DNA from: Clostridiaceae bacterium
Lineage (GTDB): Bacteria > Bacillota > Clostridia > Acetivibrionales > DTU013
DNA length: 39,453 bases
Reading direction: 5' to 3'
NCBI GenBank assembly: GCA_012519745.1
Contig: JAAYPO010000030.1
Location: 1 to 39,453, forward strand
The notes beneath the pieces are model-generated. The model was not told the DNA's origin, made no database searches, and saw only the letters and a program-made list of their open reading frames with translations. Shown piece after piece: positions 7,474 to 17,111 of the stretch. Each line of letters begins with the position of its first letter. Position 1 is the first letter of the stretch. The position numbers were made by a program, and so were the translations under genes.

Positions 7474-10400
7474 TCAGTCCTTAGGCTGAATATAAGTCAA
7501 ATCATACACATTTCCGGTTATATCAATATCATCCACTACATAAGTTGCAGTGTTGCTCCCTTTATATGCCGTGACAGCCATGCTGTACTGCGGTCTCAGC
7601 CTGTTATTATTCCAATCCTTGCTGGATGGTGCCAGCGGCAGATGATATTCCCAGTGGGCGTGGTTATCTGAAACCGGTATCGTAGAATCCCCAGGGAAGC
7701 TAACCCGGTAGCCCATGAAATCGGCGCTGTAGTCATATGTGTGGCCATTGGGATCGGTATAGTGCATAGACTCAAGCTCCGGACTGAATCGTACAGTCAC
7801 TTTATCGGGATCGCCCAGAGTAGTGACATCGACATTTACACATTCCAATGACAAGAACCTATGCGGCTCTATAGTCATCTGCTTTCCAAAGATGTCCGTC
7901 TGACCTCTCCAATGATTCCAGTAACCGCTGATCTTAACATCAGTGATAGCCAGATTTACCAACTTGAATGATACATCCCTGCTTTGGGTTGTCCCATTGG
8001 GTGCAGCCGCAACAAATCTTGCCACATATTCCCCGTCCGGTATACCTGTAGGTATAGACAGGCTTCCTTTCCATTCCTTGCTCCCTCCGCTTGCTCCACC
8101 GGTATTGGCCAGGTTGTATGCTCTTGCGTTCGCCGTACTGTGGAACAATGTCACATTGACAGATTCCGCATATATGGATGTACTCGCAGCTACATCAATA
8201 ACAGCTCCGCCTGATGCTTCCGAAGGCATATTGGGTACTAGTCCAAGCGGTGTTGCAACTCTCACAGAAAAGCTTCGCACAGCGCTCCTGCCATCATCAC
8301 CCGCAGCAGATATCCTGAAATCATAAGTTTTATCAGGCAAGGTTTCAGGTATCTGGTATACTATGTTGTTCCAGTTGATATCATTACCGGTCCTGGTCCC
8401 CGTCTTATCTCCGGAAGCAGCAGTTTTCAGAGGTGAGACTCTGGAGGTACCATCGTATAAGGCCATCTCCAGCTTGACATCGCCTGGGTAGCGTGTCCAC
8501 AGATCATATGCCTCAAGCTTTTCCGACGCGGGGATCCCGGTAAGCCCGAAACGACTGTCCAGCGCCCGCAGCGAAGCATTGAACTGGATCAGAGGAGCTT
8601 CCTCAAGCGTGAAGTTCATTAGCATAGGTTCAGACCAGGTGTTTTCCAAGTCCCTTACATAATATCGCAGCTCATAAGTACCGGGGCTGAGCTTATCCGG
8701 AATAGTATAGATCCACTCTCCTCCTGTCACCCTGTACATTATCTTCCTCTCGATGATGCCTTTGTCTTCCCTGCTGTACTGGTGGTCCGGATCATATGAT
8801 CCATCCACCCAGGTTGTTCGATATACCATTTCTTCCTGGTCATAATCCCAGTCCAGTATTGCACTGGCCAGCGGCCTCCTGTGGGCATATATCTCTATGA
8901 ACGGTGTCCCGGAGTAACGTGAGAAGCTTTCGAAGGCAGGATCATCCGAAGGGTCATCCTTTACCCTCCTGTATATAGTGTATTTGCCTGGCTTTACAAG
9001 CTTGTCGGCAAGCATGTCCACCCAGCCTTCATGCTCGGAGTACTCGCTTACAGCAAATGATTCAAGACCGCATCCGTTATCAAAATAATCAGCATCATGG
9101 ACATAAAGCATCTTTCTTTCTGCTATACTGTCGTTCTCCTCGTCAAAATCCGCAACACTGAGGCACAAAGGCTCTTCTCCTGCCAGAAGAGTATATTTTT
9201 CGGCATCGCCTGTTTCGGCAACAATATCAAGGGCCTCCTGCATCAATATGCCTATATCCCGGTTGTTTACTATGAAATTCTCATTACCCACCTGCCTGCT
9301 GACGCTTGCCGGACCCACAAGTATTAGTTTTGCTCCGCTTCTGTTCAGCGCTGTACTCAGATCATTCATATTGTTTATCTTATCATCAGTTATGTAGATG
9401 ATATATTTCTTAGAAGTTGGCCTGAAGGGGTCTGTGTAAGGCTGCTTTACTTCTTTTCGGATGGTACCCTCATAAAAGCCTGTATAGTCATCATGCCATC
9501 TAAGGTCAGGCACCCACACCTGTACAGTCCTTGACACTTCACCGCTGTAATAGCCTGTAAATGTTCTTCTGCGGGTGTAAGTCTGGCCAATGACACCTGT
9601 TCCTGAAGGTACACCATTATCTGAATCAGTGGTATATGATACCTTATACAAAGTCCCTTTAAAGCCATCACTATCGTAGCTCATACTCGGCTGGTCAGAG
9701 GCACTTGATGAAACAAGCCTCCATCCGCTTGCAGTGTAAGTATAGTTTGCAGTTGCCCAACCGCTCAATGTCCCTGTAACTGTCTTACTCTCTACTCTAT
9801 TGGTATAGGAGCCTTCATCAGTCTGGTACCGGTTATTGGAAACACTTTTTCTTTCTAGTACACCATAATACCCGTTGCTTGTGTATTCTGTGGTTTTGGG
9901 CGGAGTGCTGCTGCCTGTCCTTACAGTACAGCTTGCAGGCTGAGTGTACTCATACGTATGAAGGTCCCATGTATCCACATTTGACTGAATATTGCATGAA
10001 CGCAGATAATTGTTGAATTCCAGTCTGTTATCCTTTATATACTTTACCTTTTCGCCTGCAAGAGATGAGTCCATCATTATAAAGGTATCTGCCTGAGTTC
10101 TGCTCAAGGGCATCTGTACATACAATCCTGTCATTGGCTGAATATTGTCCACCAGGATCTCACGCTCTACTGTCCTGCTCACACGATCTGCATCAGTGAT
10201 AAATTCTCTTATGGTGTCCTCGCCAAAACTCTCTTCCACCGTATTAATAAATTTGTATCTGCCCAGTCCTACAGGATGGAATTCAGGGAAGCCTTTGCCC
10301 CCGTCATAGGTTTCCAGCAGCTTATCATAGGTACCGTCATTGTTGCTGTCATACCAAAGCTCGATGGTGTTTTTACTCACAATATCGTTATCTGTGCTGC

Positions 10401-12291
10401 AGGCATTGTAATTCCAGGCACTGATTGTCTCCAGCCTCGAGATGACAGAGTTGTCAAGATCGATCTCCAGTGCAGGCTCATAGTCGGGGAAAACCTCAAA
10501 CCTCACTACATATGGGTCGGAAACCCGTCCAAGAGAGTTTTTGACGATCAGCTCCGCCTCATAGGAGCCAGGAGTTTTGAACAATAGATCTTTCTGAGTG
10601 ACGCTGATATCCTTCTTTTTAATTGATTCCTCACTTCCGCTGACAGCCCTGAATTTCCATGTGTATGAACTGATCGGGTATGCGCTGTTGACGATGGCGC
10701 ATCCTCCGATGCCGGATATGTCGGAAACAGTCAGCTTTCTGTTCTGTTTATATGTACCGGAAAGCCTGAACTGTGCTGTAGGCTTTGTGTCATATATATA
10801 TGTCCACGCTGTATGGAACGCAGTTTTTCCTTCGTTATCGGTATAGAAAACATCAATTTTCTTCAGACCATCCTGGCCTATACCGAATACATAATTACCG
10901 CTGAAAAACTGTTCATCATCGACTTCGATACCATTTATCAGCACCTTGCGCTCTGCGATCCCGCTCATATCTGTATTGTCACATGCATCAAACTTGACTA
11001 TATCAAAGCCCTTCTGAGGTATCACACATTTTGGGTCCATCAAAAAGGGCACCTTTTTCTCAATTATGTACTCCTTTATCGTGAAGTCCGCGCTCCCGCC
11101 GCTGCTTCCCTCGTCATATCTTTCATCAAAGTAAATGCATCGGGCGGTCGCCCTGAAATTGATGCCGTCTCCATTTAAAGACTTTATCTGACCTTTTGTC
11201 ATGGGGATAGTGAATATTGTTTTCGCATAATTGTCATATATCTGAATATCATCTTTCCTGGCCTGCTCGCCATTCAATGTGATCTCCCAGCGGTCCCTGT
11301 CTGCTCTTGTATAATAAACAGCCCTTGCCAGCTGGTCCTTCATGTGTTCTTCATCCTTGAGCGTGGCAATGACCTCTACCCTGACATCAATAGTCTGCTT
11401 CTCAAAGCCGTCTGGATTATCCTCTCCATAATCAATGAATTCCAGTTCACTTTCATTTTGCACATTGACTGAGACCTCAACCGGAGTATGCTCCTTCTGG
11501 TACTTCTTGATAGTGAAGCCCATGTAGAACAGCTTGCCCGCTTTATCAAACCTGAACATCCTGCCTTCTCCGTTGAACTTCGCCGATGGCGCCGACTGGA
11601 CATTGATAAAGTTATGAAAATCCCACGTCCCATCAGCCTTTCGCTCCGGCGCTGGGTTTTTGAGACCAGTGTCTTTAACACCATTTCTAATTCTAAACTC
11701 AGTCATGCCGTTGTTAATCCACTCACGCGTCTTTTCACCAAGAAAGTTTCCGTCTTTTTGTGCAGCTGTATTGTAAATACTGGCTTTCATTGTGGGCTCG
11801 CCTTTAAATATAGAGCTGATATAATCACTGTCCCAATAGCGGTATATCCAAGCGATATCCTCCAATGGTGTGGTTCTCTCTACATCTAAAGGAAAGTTTA
11901 TGTTGGCATATAGATTTCCTTCAAGTGTATACCCATCGTACCTGTACTCACCACGTTTATATCCAGCCTTTTTATAAAAGCCGATACCATTATCACTAAG
12001 TGTCTTTTCCTTATAATTCTTTCTGTAACTGCCGTCTGAATTTGCCTGCTCCGGTGTGCCATACACAACAATTCCTTTGCCATACCATATTCTGTAGTTA
12101 AAAGGCCTCCCCATAGAGGTAGGAGTAACACCATATGGCAGACCTGAAAGGTTTTCAAACAGATCAGGATTATCAAAATACGTCTCCCATTTACAACTGC
12201 TTTCATAGTATCTTGTATCATTCTTTGCCGTGGTAATATTTGGAAGTATAAAAGAAAAAACTAATATACAGATGAAAAATTTCTTTTTCAT
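7474..12291 (-). CDS. Giant secreted surface protein with Ig/PKD-like modules and a split vWA-like domain
   Basis: A 1605-residue exported protein. The signal peptide MKKKFFICILVFSFILPNIT is probably cut near residue 22 (TTA-KN). An N-terminal unknown region (about 25-260) is followed by beta-rich modules; the one near 505-610 looks PKD-like. A strand-helix start ADTFIMMDSSLAG (D741, S743) resembles a vWA metal site with the last Ser replaced by Ala. The matching strand KYIIYITDD (D969-D970) and GAKLILVG come only after an insertion of about 200 residues with four GYYG/GFKG/GYYSG/GFYEG repeats. More Ig-like modules fill 1100-1605. There is no LPXTG, SLH or C-terminal membrane anchor. It is last in the Tad operon, 32 bases after the SLH gene, with a weak ribosome site. 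I infer a pilus-linked adhesin or surface scaffold; the family resembles large uncharacterised proteins of cellulolytic Clostridia. Confidence 0.75.
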   Translation of the reverse strand: MKKKFFICILVFSFILPNITTAKNDTRYYESSCKWETYFDNPDLFENLSGLPYGVTPTSMGRPFNYRIWYGKGIVVYGTPEQANSDGSYRKNYKEKTLSDNGIGFYKKAGYKRGEYRYDGYTLEGNLYANINFPLDVERTTPLEDIAWIYRYWDSDYISSIFKGEPTMKASIYNTAAQKDGNFLGEKTREWINNGMTEFRIRNGVKDTGLKNPAPERKADGTWDFHNFINVQSAPSAKFNGEGRMFRFDKAGKLFYMGFTIKKYQKEHTPVEVSVNVQNESELEFIDYGEDNPDGFEKQTIDVRVEVIATLKDEEHMKDQLARAVYYTRADRDRWEITLNGEQARKDDIQIYDNYAKTIFTIPMTKGQIKSLNGDGINFRATARCIYFDERYDEGSSGGSADFTIKEYIIEKKVPFLMDPKCVIPQKGFDIVKFDACDNTDMSGIAERKVLINGIEVDDEQFFSGNYVFGIGQDGLKKIDVFYTDNEGKTAFHTAWTYIYDTKPTAQFRLSGTYKQNRKLTVSDISGIGGCAIVNSAYPISSYTWKFRAVSGSEESIKKKDISVTQKDLLFKTPGSYEAELIVKNSLGRVSDPYVVRFEVFPDYEPALEIDLDNSVISRLETISAWNYNACSTDNDIVSKNTIELWYDSNNDGTYDKLLETYDGGKGFPEFHPVGLGRYKFINTVEESFGEDTIREFITDADRVSRTVEREILVDNIQPMTGLYVQMPLSRTQADTFIMMDSSLAGEKVKYIKDNRLEFNNYLRSCNIQSNVDTWDLHTYEYTQPASCTVRTGSSTPPKTTEYTSNGYYGVLERKSVSNNRYQTDEGSYTNRVESKTVTGTLSGWATANYTYTASGWRLVSSSASDQPSMSYDSDGFKGTLYKVSYTTDSDNGVPSGTGVIGQTYTRRRTFTGYYSGEVSRTVQVWVPDLRWHDDYTGFYEGTIRKEVKQPYTDPFRPTSKKYIIYITDDKINNMNDLSTALNRSGAKLILVGPASVSRQVGNENFIVNNRDIGILMQEALDIVAETGDAEKYTLLAGEEPLCLSVADFDEENDSIAERKMLYVHDADYFDNGCGLESFAVSEYSEHEGWVDMLADKLVKPGKYTIYRRVKDDPSDDPAFESFSRYSGTPFIEIYAHRRPLASAILDWDYDQEEMVYRTTWVDGSYDPDHQYSREDKGIIERKIMYRVTGGEWIYTIPDKLSPGTYELRYYVRDLENTWSEPMLMNFTLEEAPLIQFNASLRALDSRFGLTGIPASEKLEAYDLWTRYPGDVKLEMALYDGTSRVSPLKTAASGDKTGTRTGNDINWNNIVYQIPETLPDKTYDFRISAAGDDGRSAVRSFSVRVATPLGLVPNMPSEASGGAVIDVAASTSIYAESVNVTLFHSTANARAYNLANTGGASGGSKEWKGSLSIPTGIPDGEYVARFVAAAPNGTTQSRDVSFKLVNLAITDVKISGYWNHWRGQTDIFGKQMTIEPHRFLSLECVNVDVTTLGDPDKVTVRFSPELESMHYTDPNGHTYDYSADFMGYRVSFPGDSTIPVSDNHAHWEYHLPLAPSSKDWNNNRLRPQYSMAVTAYKGSNTATYVVDDIDITGNVYDLTYIQPKD

Positions 12292-12323
12292 AATTACACA
12301 AACCTTTCAATTTGGTAGATTAA

Positions 12324-13601
12324 TTACTCCAGACTGTTGATAGAGAGTGAGAACCCATCATCTCCGCCAACTTTGTAAAAGAACATGAGGCGGCCATTAT
12401 ATGTTATCCTATCTATACGATGCTCTTTGTCATTTGATGTTGCGTATCCAAGATACCTATCAAATTCTTTCATAGCTTTATCAGCATCTTGTTCAAACCA
12501 GAACTTGAACATCTCATATATTGCATCTCTATGAATCCTATTAACAGCATCTGCATCATACAATGTTATATGGTATGGATTTCTCAATATATCAATATCG
12601 TTCAATGTTTCAATATCAACTGCCATTTGCATATTATGTATACTATTTTGTATATACATTTCCTCGTTTTCATAGAAAACGTAGACAATTCGATGGCCAT
12701 CGCCACATCCAATTGAACAATAGCCTTTGCTCTTCGGCCATGCTGTCCTAAATGCATTGGCCGCGTCAATAACTTCCTTCTTCATAGGCGGCCAGATTGT
12801 ATCAACAGTCCCATCTTCATATATACAAGTAAAAACCTCATCTGCTGCCGGTGTAAAGGGCACGCGCGAGCCGTCATTGAGATACCTAATCATGATAGTT
12901 GCCGCTTCAGCCCTTGTTAGAGTGCCCGCCGGTCTGAAATAGCCCTCCGATCCCCGGATGAGCCCGATCTCATAGGACTGCAGCACATACTGCTTGTTCA
13001 TATCCTTTATCGCACTATAATCCTTGATCTTCGAGCGTACCAGATTGTCAGGAGTATTATACGGATCATTATAAGGAAATTCCTCCTTCAACAGCGTGGC
13101 CTTTACAATGATCCTCGCAGCCTCCTCCCTGGTAATCGGCCGCTTGTAATCCGAATATTCATTTTGCGATATCAGCTTCTGCCCAATTGCGATATCAATA
13201 TAATTCTGAGCCCAGTACTTCGTATCCTCACCCGGTGCATAGCCCATAGATCTGACGACCATCTTGATATACTGGTCGACCTGTACAGGGTCATTTGGAT
13301 GAAAATTGCCCCCATAGCCCGATATTATATAGAGATATGAGAGCATCCCAACCTCTTTTCGGCTCCAGTGTGATCCCATGTCTCCATATAGTGAAAGAAC
13401 GTTTTCAATATCAGCGTCCTCCAGCGAAGTCAGCTTTTCCTGCAGTGGCTTCACTCTGTATGCCGCTTCATTTGCTTCAACTGCAAATGACTCAGTTGAT
13501 GTTAGAAAAACAAATAAAGCCAGGAGTACCATAGCAAGAATTACTTCAAGACACTTCCTTATCATCGTGTTTCCATACCAGGCATATTTCCCTTTCAGCA
13601 C
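12324..13601 (-). CDS. SLH-domain cell-wall-attached protein
   Basis: A 425-residue exported protein. The GTG start at 13601 has GAGGGGG seven bases upstream. The signal sequence core is ILAMVLLALFVFLTSTESFA. Three S-layer homology repeats follow at about residues 75-245, seen as GNFHPNDPVQVDQYIKMVV, RPITREEAARIIVKATL and GYFRPAGTLTRAEAATIMI. These bind pyruvylated secondary wall polymer in known proteins. The last 170 residues form an unrecognised domain with Cys pair CSIGCG and several aromatic strands. Located between the FHA protein (41-base gap) and the giant secreted protein (32-base gap) in one transcription unit, it may tether pilus or giant-protein components to the wall. That role is inference. 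Confidence 0.8.
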   Translation of the reverse strand: MLKGKYAWYGNTMIRKCLEVILAMVLLALFVFLTSTESFAVEANEAAYRVKPLQEKLTSLEDADIENVLSLYGDMGSHWSRKEVGMLSYLYIISGYGGNFHPNDPVQVDQYIKMVVRSMGYAPGEDTKYWAQNYIDIAIGQKLISQNEYSDYKRPITREEAARIIVKATLLKEEFPYNDPYNTPDNLVRSKIKDYSAIKDMNKQYVLQSYEIGLIRGSEGYFRPAGTLTRAEAATIMIRYLNDGSRVPFTPAADEVFTCIYEDGTVDTIWPPMKKEVIDAANAFRTAWPKSKGYCSIGCGDGHRIVYVFYENEEMYIQNSIHNMQMAVDIETLNDIDILRNPYHITLYDADAVNRIHRDAIYEMFKFWFEQDADKAMKEFDRYLGYATSNDKEHRIDRITYNGRLMFFYKVGGDDGFSLSINSLE

Positions 13602-13642
13602 AGCAAGTCCCCCTCACTAACTATCGTGCATACCGTCCGCTA

Positions 13643-15160
13643 TCATGACTGATTGCACAAGTAAACAAATTCACTGTTTGCAAACTGAAGACTGTCATTA
13701 TTCCTGAGCTCAACTTCCTTATTGCTCTCTATCCGTATGTCGTTCACAAATGTACCGTTGATGGAATTCAAATCCTTTACAAAGCAGGAACCGTTCCTGC
13801 ATATCAGCTCCGCATGCAGCTTGCCCACAGCATTGTTGAGCAGCACATGGTCCACATGTCCCTGCAGCCTGCCAATGATGATTTCCTCCCTATCGATCAT
13901 AATATCCCGGTCATTGGCAAAGCTCCCCTTGCTCTTGAGCATATGGATCTTCTTGTTGTTGTTGCTGAGTATTTCTGTCTTCTGCATATACCTCGACAAG
14001 TTATCCTCCTGGACCACTTTGTCTGACATATCAGCAATCATACTCTCAGCAACAGGATCCTTCTCCTTTATCCCGCTCCCTGTCAAGCACCTCAGTCTTT
14101 CATACGCTTTCGCTGCAGAAGTCTCCTCACGACACGGCATTATGCCTCCATATTTTTCTGCTCTATCCGGTTGGACCGCTCCAGTCTTTTGTACATTATC
14201 CTCTGCAGGATCAGGCATGTCCCTTTGCTCTGGCTGTTTGGCACGGCTGACATTGTATGCCCCAAACAGCTTCAATGCCTGGAGCTTTCTGAAAACGAGC
14301 ACATCGATGGCTATAACGATCATCAAAACAGCTGCGTATGTTGCAGTTCGATTTTCTCCGATATTATCGAGAAAGCCTCGGCAAGTAAAAATGATTCCCC
14401 CCATAACAATTTGTAAAAGAACTGCTGGAATTATTACAGATAAAGATATTTTTGTATCTTTGCTTTCTTTATTCTCCTTATCTTCCTGTTTTTCCTCTAT
14501 TTTATCTTTTTTACAACTCTTTTCAAGTGTTTTTTCGCTAAAATCCTGCTCCGGCAGTTGGACGGGTGATTTGGCAGCTCCTTCCCCATATAAGAGCTCA
14601 TTTATGAGTATCATGAAGCTCCTGAGATTGAACATCTCGCTGCTGACCTCTGACAAAATGCGCTGAACGATGTTTCCGCCAAACCCTGCTTCATTTATAT
14701 GCAGCATGAGCACATCAGAAACCAGGCTCTGAAAAGTCCTCCCGCTGTGGCCTCCCTCTTCTGCAGGTATGTAAATCAGCCTGGTTTCCATCGTATCCGG
14801 TTCAATAAACACATATTCCGGATCCAGGACGAAGTTGGATGAGGACAGCAGATAGCCGGCAGAATTATTGATGCAGGACGACAGATTCAACAGCAGCTTT
14901 AGAAATTCCATACGGCTGAGCTTATATCTCTTAAGATACATCAGCAGAGAGATCCTTGATGTTATGTTGTAATAAAAATGACAGGTTCCTTCAAACTTCA
15001 CCCTTTCTACAGGCACGATATACCGTATGGCATTATTCTCAAGCATTTTTGCCTGAAACTCCAATATCCCGGTTCCGCATCTAATCACAAGAAAGCTGGA
15101 CGCCGCATTGCTCTCATACCGAATTTCCAAACCCTTTGAATTCTCACAGTCCCAGGACAT
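13643..15160 (-). CDS. Membrane FHA-domain protein with DUF6382-like N-terminus
   Basis: A 505-residue protein. Residues 1-190 match the globular N-terminal domain found with FHA in Bacillota (DUF6382-like, from memory). A Lys/Glu-rich linker (205-237) leads to two TM helices (about 238-260 and 273-291). A polar linker of about 120 residues follows, then a C-terminal FHA domain (about 415-505) with GR, NAVGKLHAEL, and NSINGTFVND, the phosphothreonine-recognition loops. Both soluble ends would face the same side, presumably the cytoplasm. A GGAGGGGAGG ribosome site precedes ATG. It sits 81 bases after the pilin gene. By analogy with FHA proteins of other secretion systems it may dock phosphorylated assembly factors, but no Ser/Thr kinase gene is in the window. 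Confidence 0.8.
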   Translation of the reverse strand: MSWDCENSKGLEIRYESNAASSFLVIRCGTGILEFQAKMLENNAIRYIVPVERVKFEGTCHFYYNITSRISLLMYLKRYKLSRMEFLKLLLNLSSCINNSAGYLLSSSNFVLDPEYVFIEPDTMETRLIYIPAEEGGHSGRTFQSLVSDVLMLHINEAGFGGNIVQRILSEVSSEMFNLRSFMILINELLYGEGAAKSPVQLPEQDFSEKTLEKSCKKDKIEEKQEDKENKESKDTKISLSVIIPAVLLQIVMGGIIFTCRGFLDNIGENRTATYAAVLMIVIAIDVLVFRKLQALKLFGAYNVSRAKQPEQRDMPDPAEDNVQKTGAVQPDRAEKYGGIMPCREETSAAKAYERLRCLTGSGIKEKDPVAESMIADMSDKVVQEDNLSRYMQKTEILSNNNKKIHMLKSKGSFANDRDIMIDREEIIIGRLQGHVDHVLLNNAVGKLHAELICRNGSCFVKDLNSINGTFVNDIRIESNKEVELRNNDSLQFANSEFVYLCNQS

Positions 15161-15197
15161 ATTTTCCTCCCCTCCGACACTCTACTCAATTGAACTT

Positions 15198-15222
15198 ATG
15201 GCACTTTACCCGTCACTGCCAT
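15198..15222 (-). other. Intercistronic stem-loop after the pilin gene
   Basis: ATGGCA (15198-15203) and TGCCAT (15217-15222) form a 6-bp stem with a 13-base loop, without a T-run, in the longest gap inside the operon. It could protect the upstream pilin message or set a lower level of downstream genes. Evidence is only the inverted repeat and its place. Confidence 0.3.
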
Positions 15223-15241
15223 TGCCTCGACAACAAAATAA

Positions 15242-15460
15242 TTAATTGATGATTTTGTTGTTGGCCCTGATACTGCCGCTGTCAACATCATTAATGATAG
15301 ATTTGTCATCAAAGGCACTTCTCAAAATATCTGTGACAAACTTGATGATCGCATCCCTGAATATCAGCGCTATCCCCACCAGCACAGCAACTATCACTAC
15401 GATCTCTACAGTTCCCATTCCGTCCTCCTCACTGAGAAAGCTTTTCAGAAAACGTTTCAC
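15242..15460 (-). CDS. Flp-type (type IVb) pilin
   Basis: A 72-residue prepilin. A short basic leader MKRFLKSFLSEEDG ends in Gly14, followed by MGTVE, so Glu sits at position +5 of the mature form, the signature of type IV prepilins. A single hydrophobic helix of about 18 residues follows (IVVIVAVLVGIALIF) and then a short polar tail, as in Flp1-like pilins. The GTG start at 15460 is chosen because GGAGGTGAT lies five bases upstream; the open frame extends 18 codons further without a ribosome site. It is flanked by tadC (16 bases) and the FHA gene. It is the only pilin seen, and no prepilin peptidase gene is in view. Confidence 0.85.
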   Translation of the reverse strand: MKRFLKSFLSEEDGMGTVEIVVIVAVLVGIALIFRDAIIKFVTDILRSAFDDKSIINDVDSGSIRANNKIIN

Positions 15461-15476
15461 AATATCACCTCCGATC

Positions 15477-16337
15477 CTATATATTACGCAACGCAAGTAC
15501 AGCCGGCATCCCAACGATCAACAGTATTGCCGTGAGCATCAGCATCATAGGAAAAAGCAGTTTTGTGGACGCCTCTTCTCCAAACTTTTTAGCCGTCGAT
15601 TTTCTCAGCTCCCAGCATTCACTGGCAAAAAGCCGAAAAACAGGTACAAGCTCATCATTACCTTTCCTCATGTTCTGCAGCACAACAGATACAAAACGGG
15701 TTATCACCGGCACATGACATCGTTGGGCAAATTCCTCAAATGCCTTATATTCAGGTACTCCCGACCTAATATCCAGCACCGAGACCCCCAACTCTATATA
15801 AAGGGGAGTCTGTCTGTTAGTATCTAAAGCCGCCTTTTCCCATGCCCTTGAAACCGTCATCCCTGCGTTGACCAACAGCGTGAGCTTATTAACGAAGTCC
15901 GGAAAGTCCAGTTGTATCGATTGTCTTCGTTTCTTTACCCTTTCCATCAGATCCCTGTCGCTGAATATGATAATGCCTGCCTGCAGTAATATGCAAAATA
16001 CTGCATACCCCGTATCAAGCTTGGTCGTGGTTCCGACAAACAATAAAAAGACCAATGATATCATCATCAATGATATTTTGCCGCCCCAATGGATGCGCAG
16101 CATATCCAAAGCCTTCTTGTGGCCGTACAGTTCAGCCTCGGCTATCAGCAGCTTCCTGTCATAGCCGGTATTATAGCCGTATTTGAAGGTATCGAGAATG
16201 TAGAGTCCTATTGGAAGGAGCCCTTTTAGCTGAAACTCTCTTTTATCCAGCCCTTCGATGATTTGCGAATAGCTTTTGTACGATACAATATACAAAAGGA
16301 CAAGGATAATGATGTATACGGCCAAAACTATGATCAT
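15477..16337 (-). CDS. tadC: Tad pilus inner-membrane platform protein TadC
   Basis: A 286-residue T2SSF-type membrane protein, partner of TadB in the pilus assembly platform. There are TM segments at the N-terminus (MIIVLAVYIIILVLLY), two in the middle near residues 90-130, and one at the C-terminus. The cytoplasmic T2SSF core near residues 145-240 contains FVNKLTLLVNAGMTVSRAW and GNDELVPVFRLFA. ATG 16337 is preferred over GTG 16346 because GAGGTGG lies about six bases upstream of it. It follows tadB after about 24 bases and precedes the pilin by 16. Confidence 0.88.
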   Translation of the reverse strand: MIIVLAVYIIILVLLYIVSYKSYSQIIEGLDKREFQLKGLLPIGLYILDTFKYGYNTGYDRKLLIAEAELYGHKKALDMLRIHWGGKISLMMISLVFLLFVGTTTKLDTGYAVFCILLQAGIIIFSDRDLMERVKKRRQSIQLDFPDFVNKLTLLVNAGMTVSRAWEKAALDTNRQTPLYIELGVSVLDIRSGVPEYKAFEEFAQRCHVPVITRFVSVVLQNMRKGNDELVPVFRLFASECWELRKSTAKKFGEEASTKLLFPMMLMLTAILLIVGMPAVLALRNI

Positions 16338-16361
16338 GGCAACCACCTCTGAGATATTATG

Positions 16362-17111
16362 CTAGAGCTTTATATCACACACCTTTGATGAAATAAACCA
16401 CGCAGCGGCTATCAATATGATCGATACACTCATGGTAAGCCTGCCGGCAACTGTACTGAAAACTGGATATATATACTCCGGAGAGCTTACAGAAAGCAAC
16501 AGTATCATCAGTACAGGCACTGCATTGAGCACCTTCTGCTCAAATTTGCGCTCCGCCAGCATCATATCTACCTCCTGTCCCACCTCTATCCTGTCGCTGA
16601 TGATCGCCGATGTATTTCGTATGATTGCCGATATGTTGCCCCCGGATCTTTTACTGATGTTAATGACGCTGACAAAGTTGTCTACATCCTCAAGAGAAGC
16701 CCGCTCAGCAAATTCAGACAGGGCATGCTCAAGGGTTTCATTCATATCCAGCCTGCTTATGATCCTTTTTATCTCAACAAGTATAAACGTCGACGGCTCC
16801 GGATACAGCACCGACAGGTCTCTTAACGCTTCCTTGAAAGCATGCTCGATGGTTCTTCCGGCAGATACGGAGGAAGCCAGTGAATACAGCATATCCTTGA
16901 ACTGAATATTAAGCTCCTTTTTGCGACGCTTGATTATCTCCTTTGTTTTTATTCTCGGGTACAAAAGTGCAAGGGGTGTCAGAAGCAGTGAGAAAACGAC
17001 ACTCCTGTAGAAAATAAAAGCAATGGCGAAAATAAATACGCCTGCACATGCCGTATAGAAAAGCCTCTCTCTTATACTCATCTCATACGAATCATAGCTC
17101 TGGATCATCAC
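16362..17111 (-). CDS. tadB: Tad pilus inner-membrane platform protein TadB
   Basis: A 249-residue T2SSF-domain protein. Two N-terminal TM helices (about residues 15-50) precede a cytoplasmic helical core with FKDMLYSLASSVSAGRTIEH and ISKRSGGNISAIIRNT, the latter being the most conserved T2SSF stretch in TadB. Two TM helices follow at the C-terminus (about 195-245). The start is GTG 17111 or ATG 17108; the gene overlaps the tadA stop either way, implying translational coupling. TadB and TadC form the platform that TadA drives. Confidence 0.9.
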   Translation of the reverse strand: MMIQSYDSYEMSIRERLFYTACAGVFIFAIAFIFYRSVVFSLLLTPLALLYPRIKTKEIIKRRKKELNIQFKDMLYSLASSVSAGRTIEHAFKEALRDLSVLYPEPSTFILVEIKRIISRLDMNETLEHALSEFAERASLEDVDNFVSVINISKRSGGNISAIIRNTSAIISDRIEVGQEVDMMLAERKFEQKVLNAVPVLMILLLSVSSPEYIYPVFSTVAGRLTMSVSIILIAAAWFISSKVCDIKL

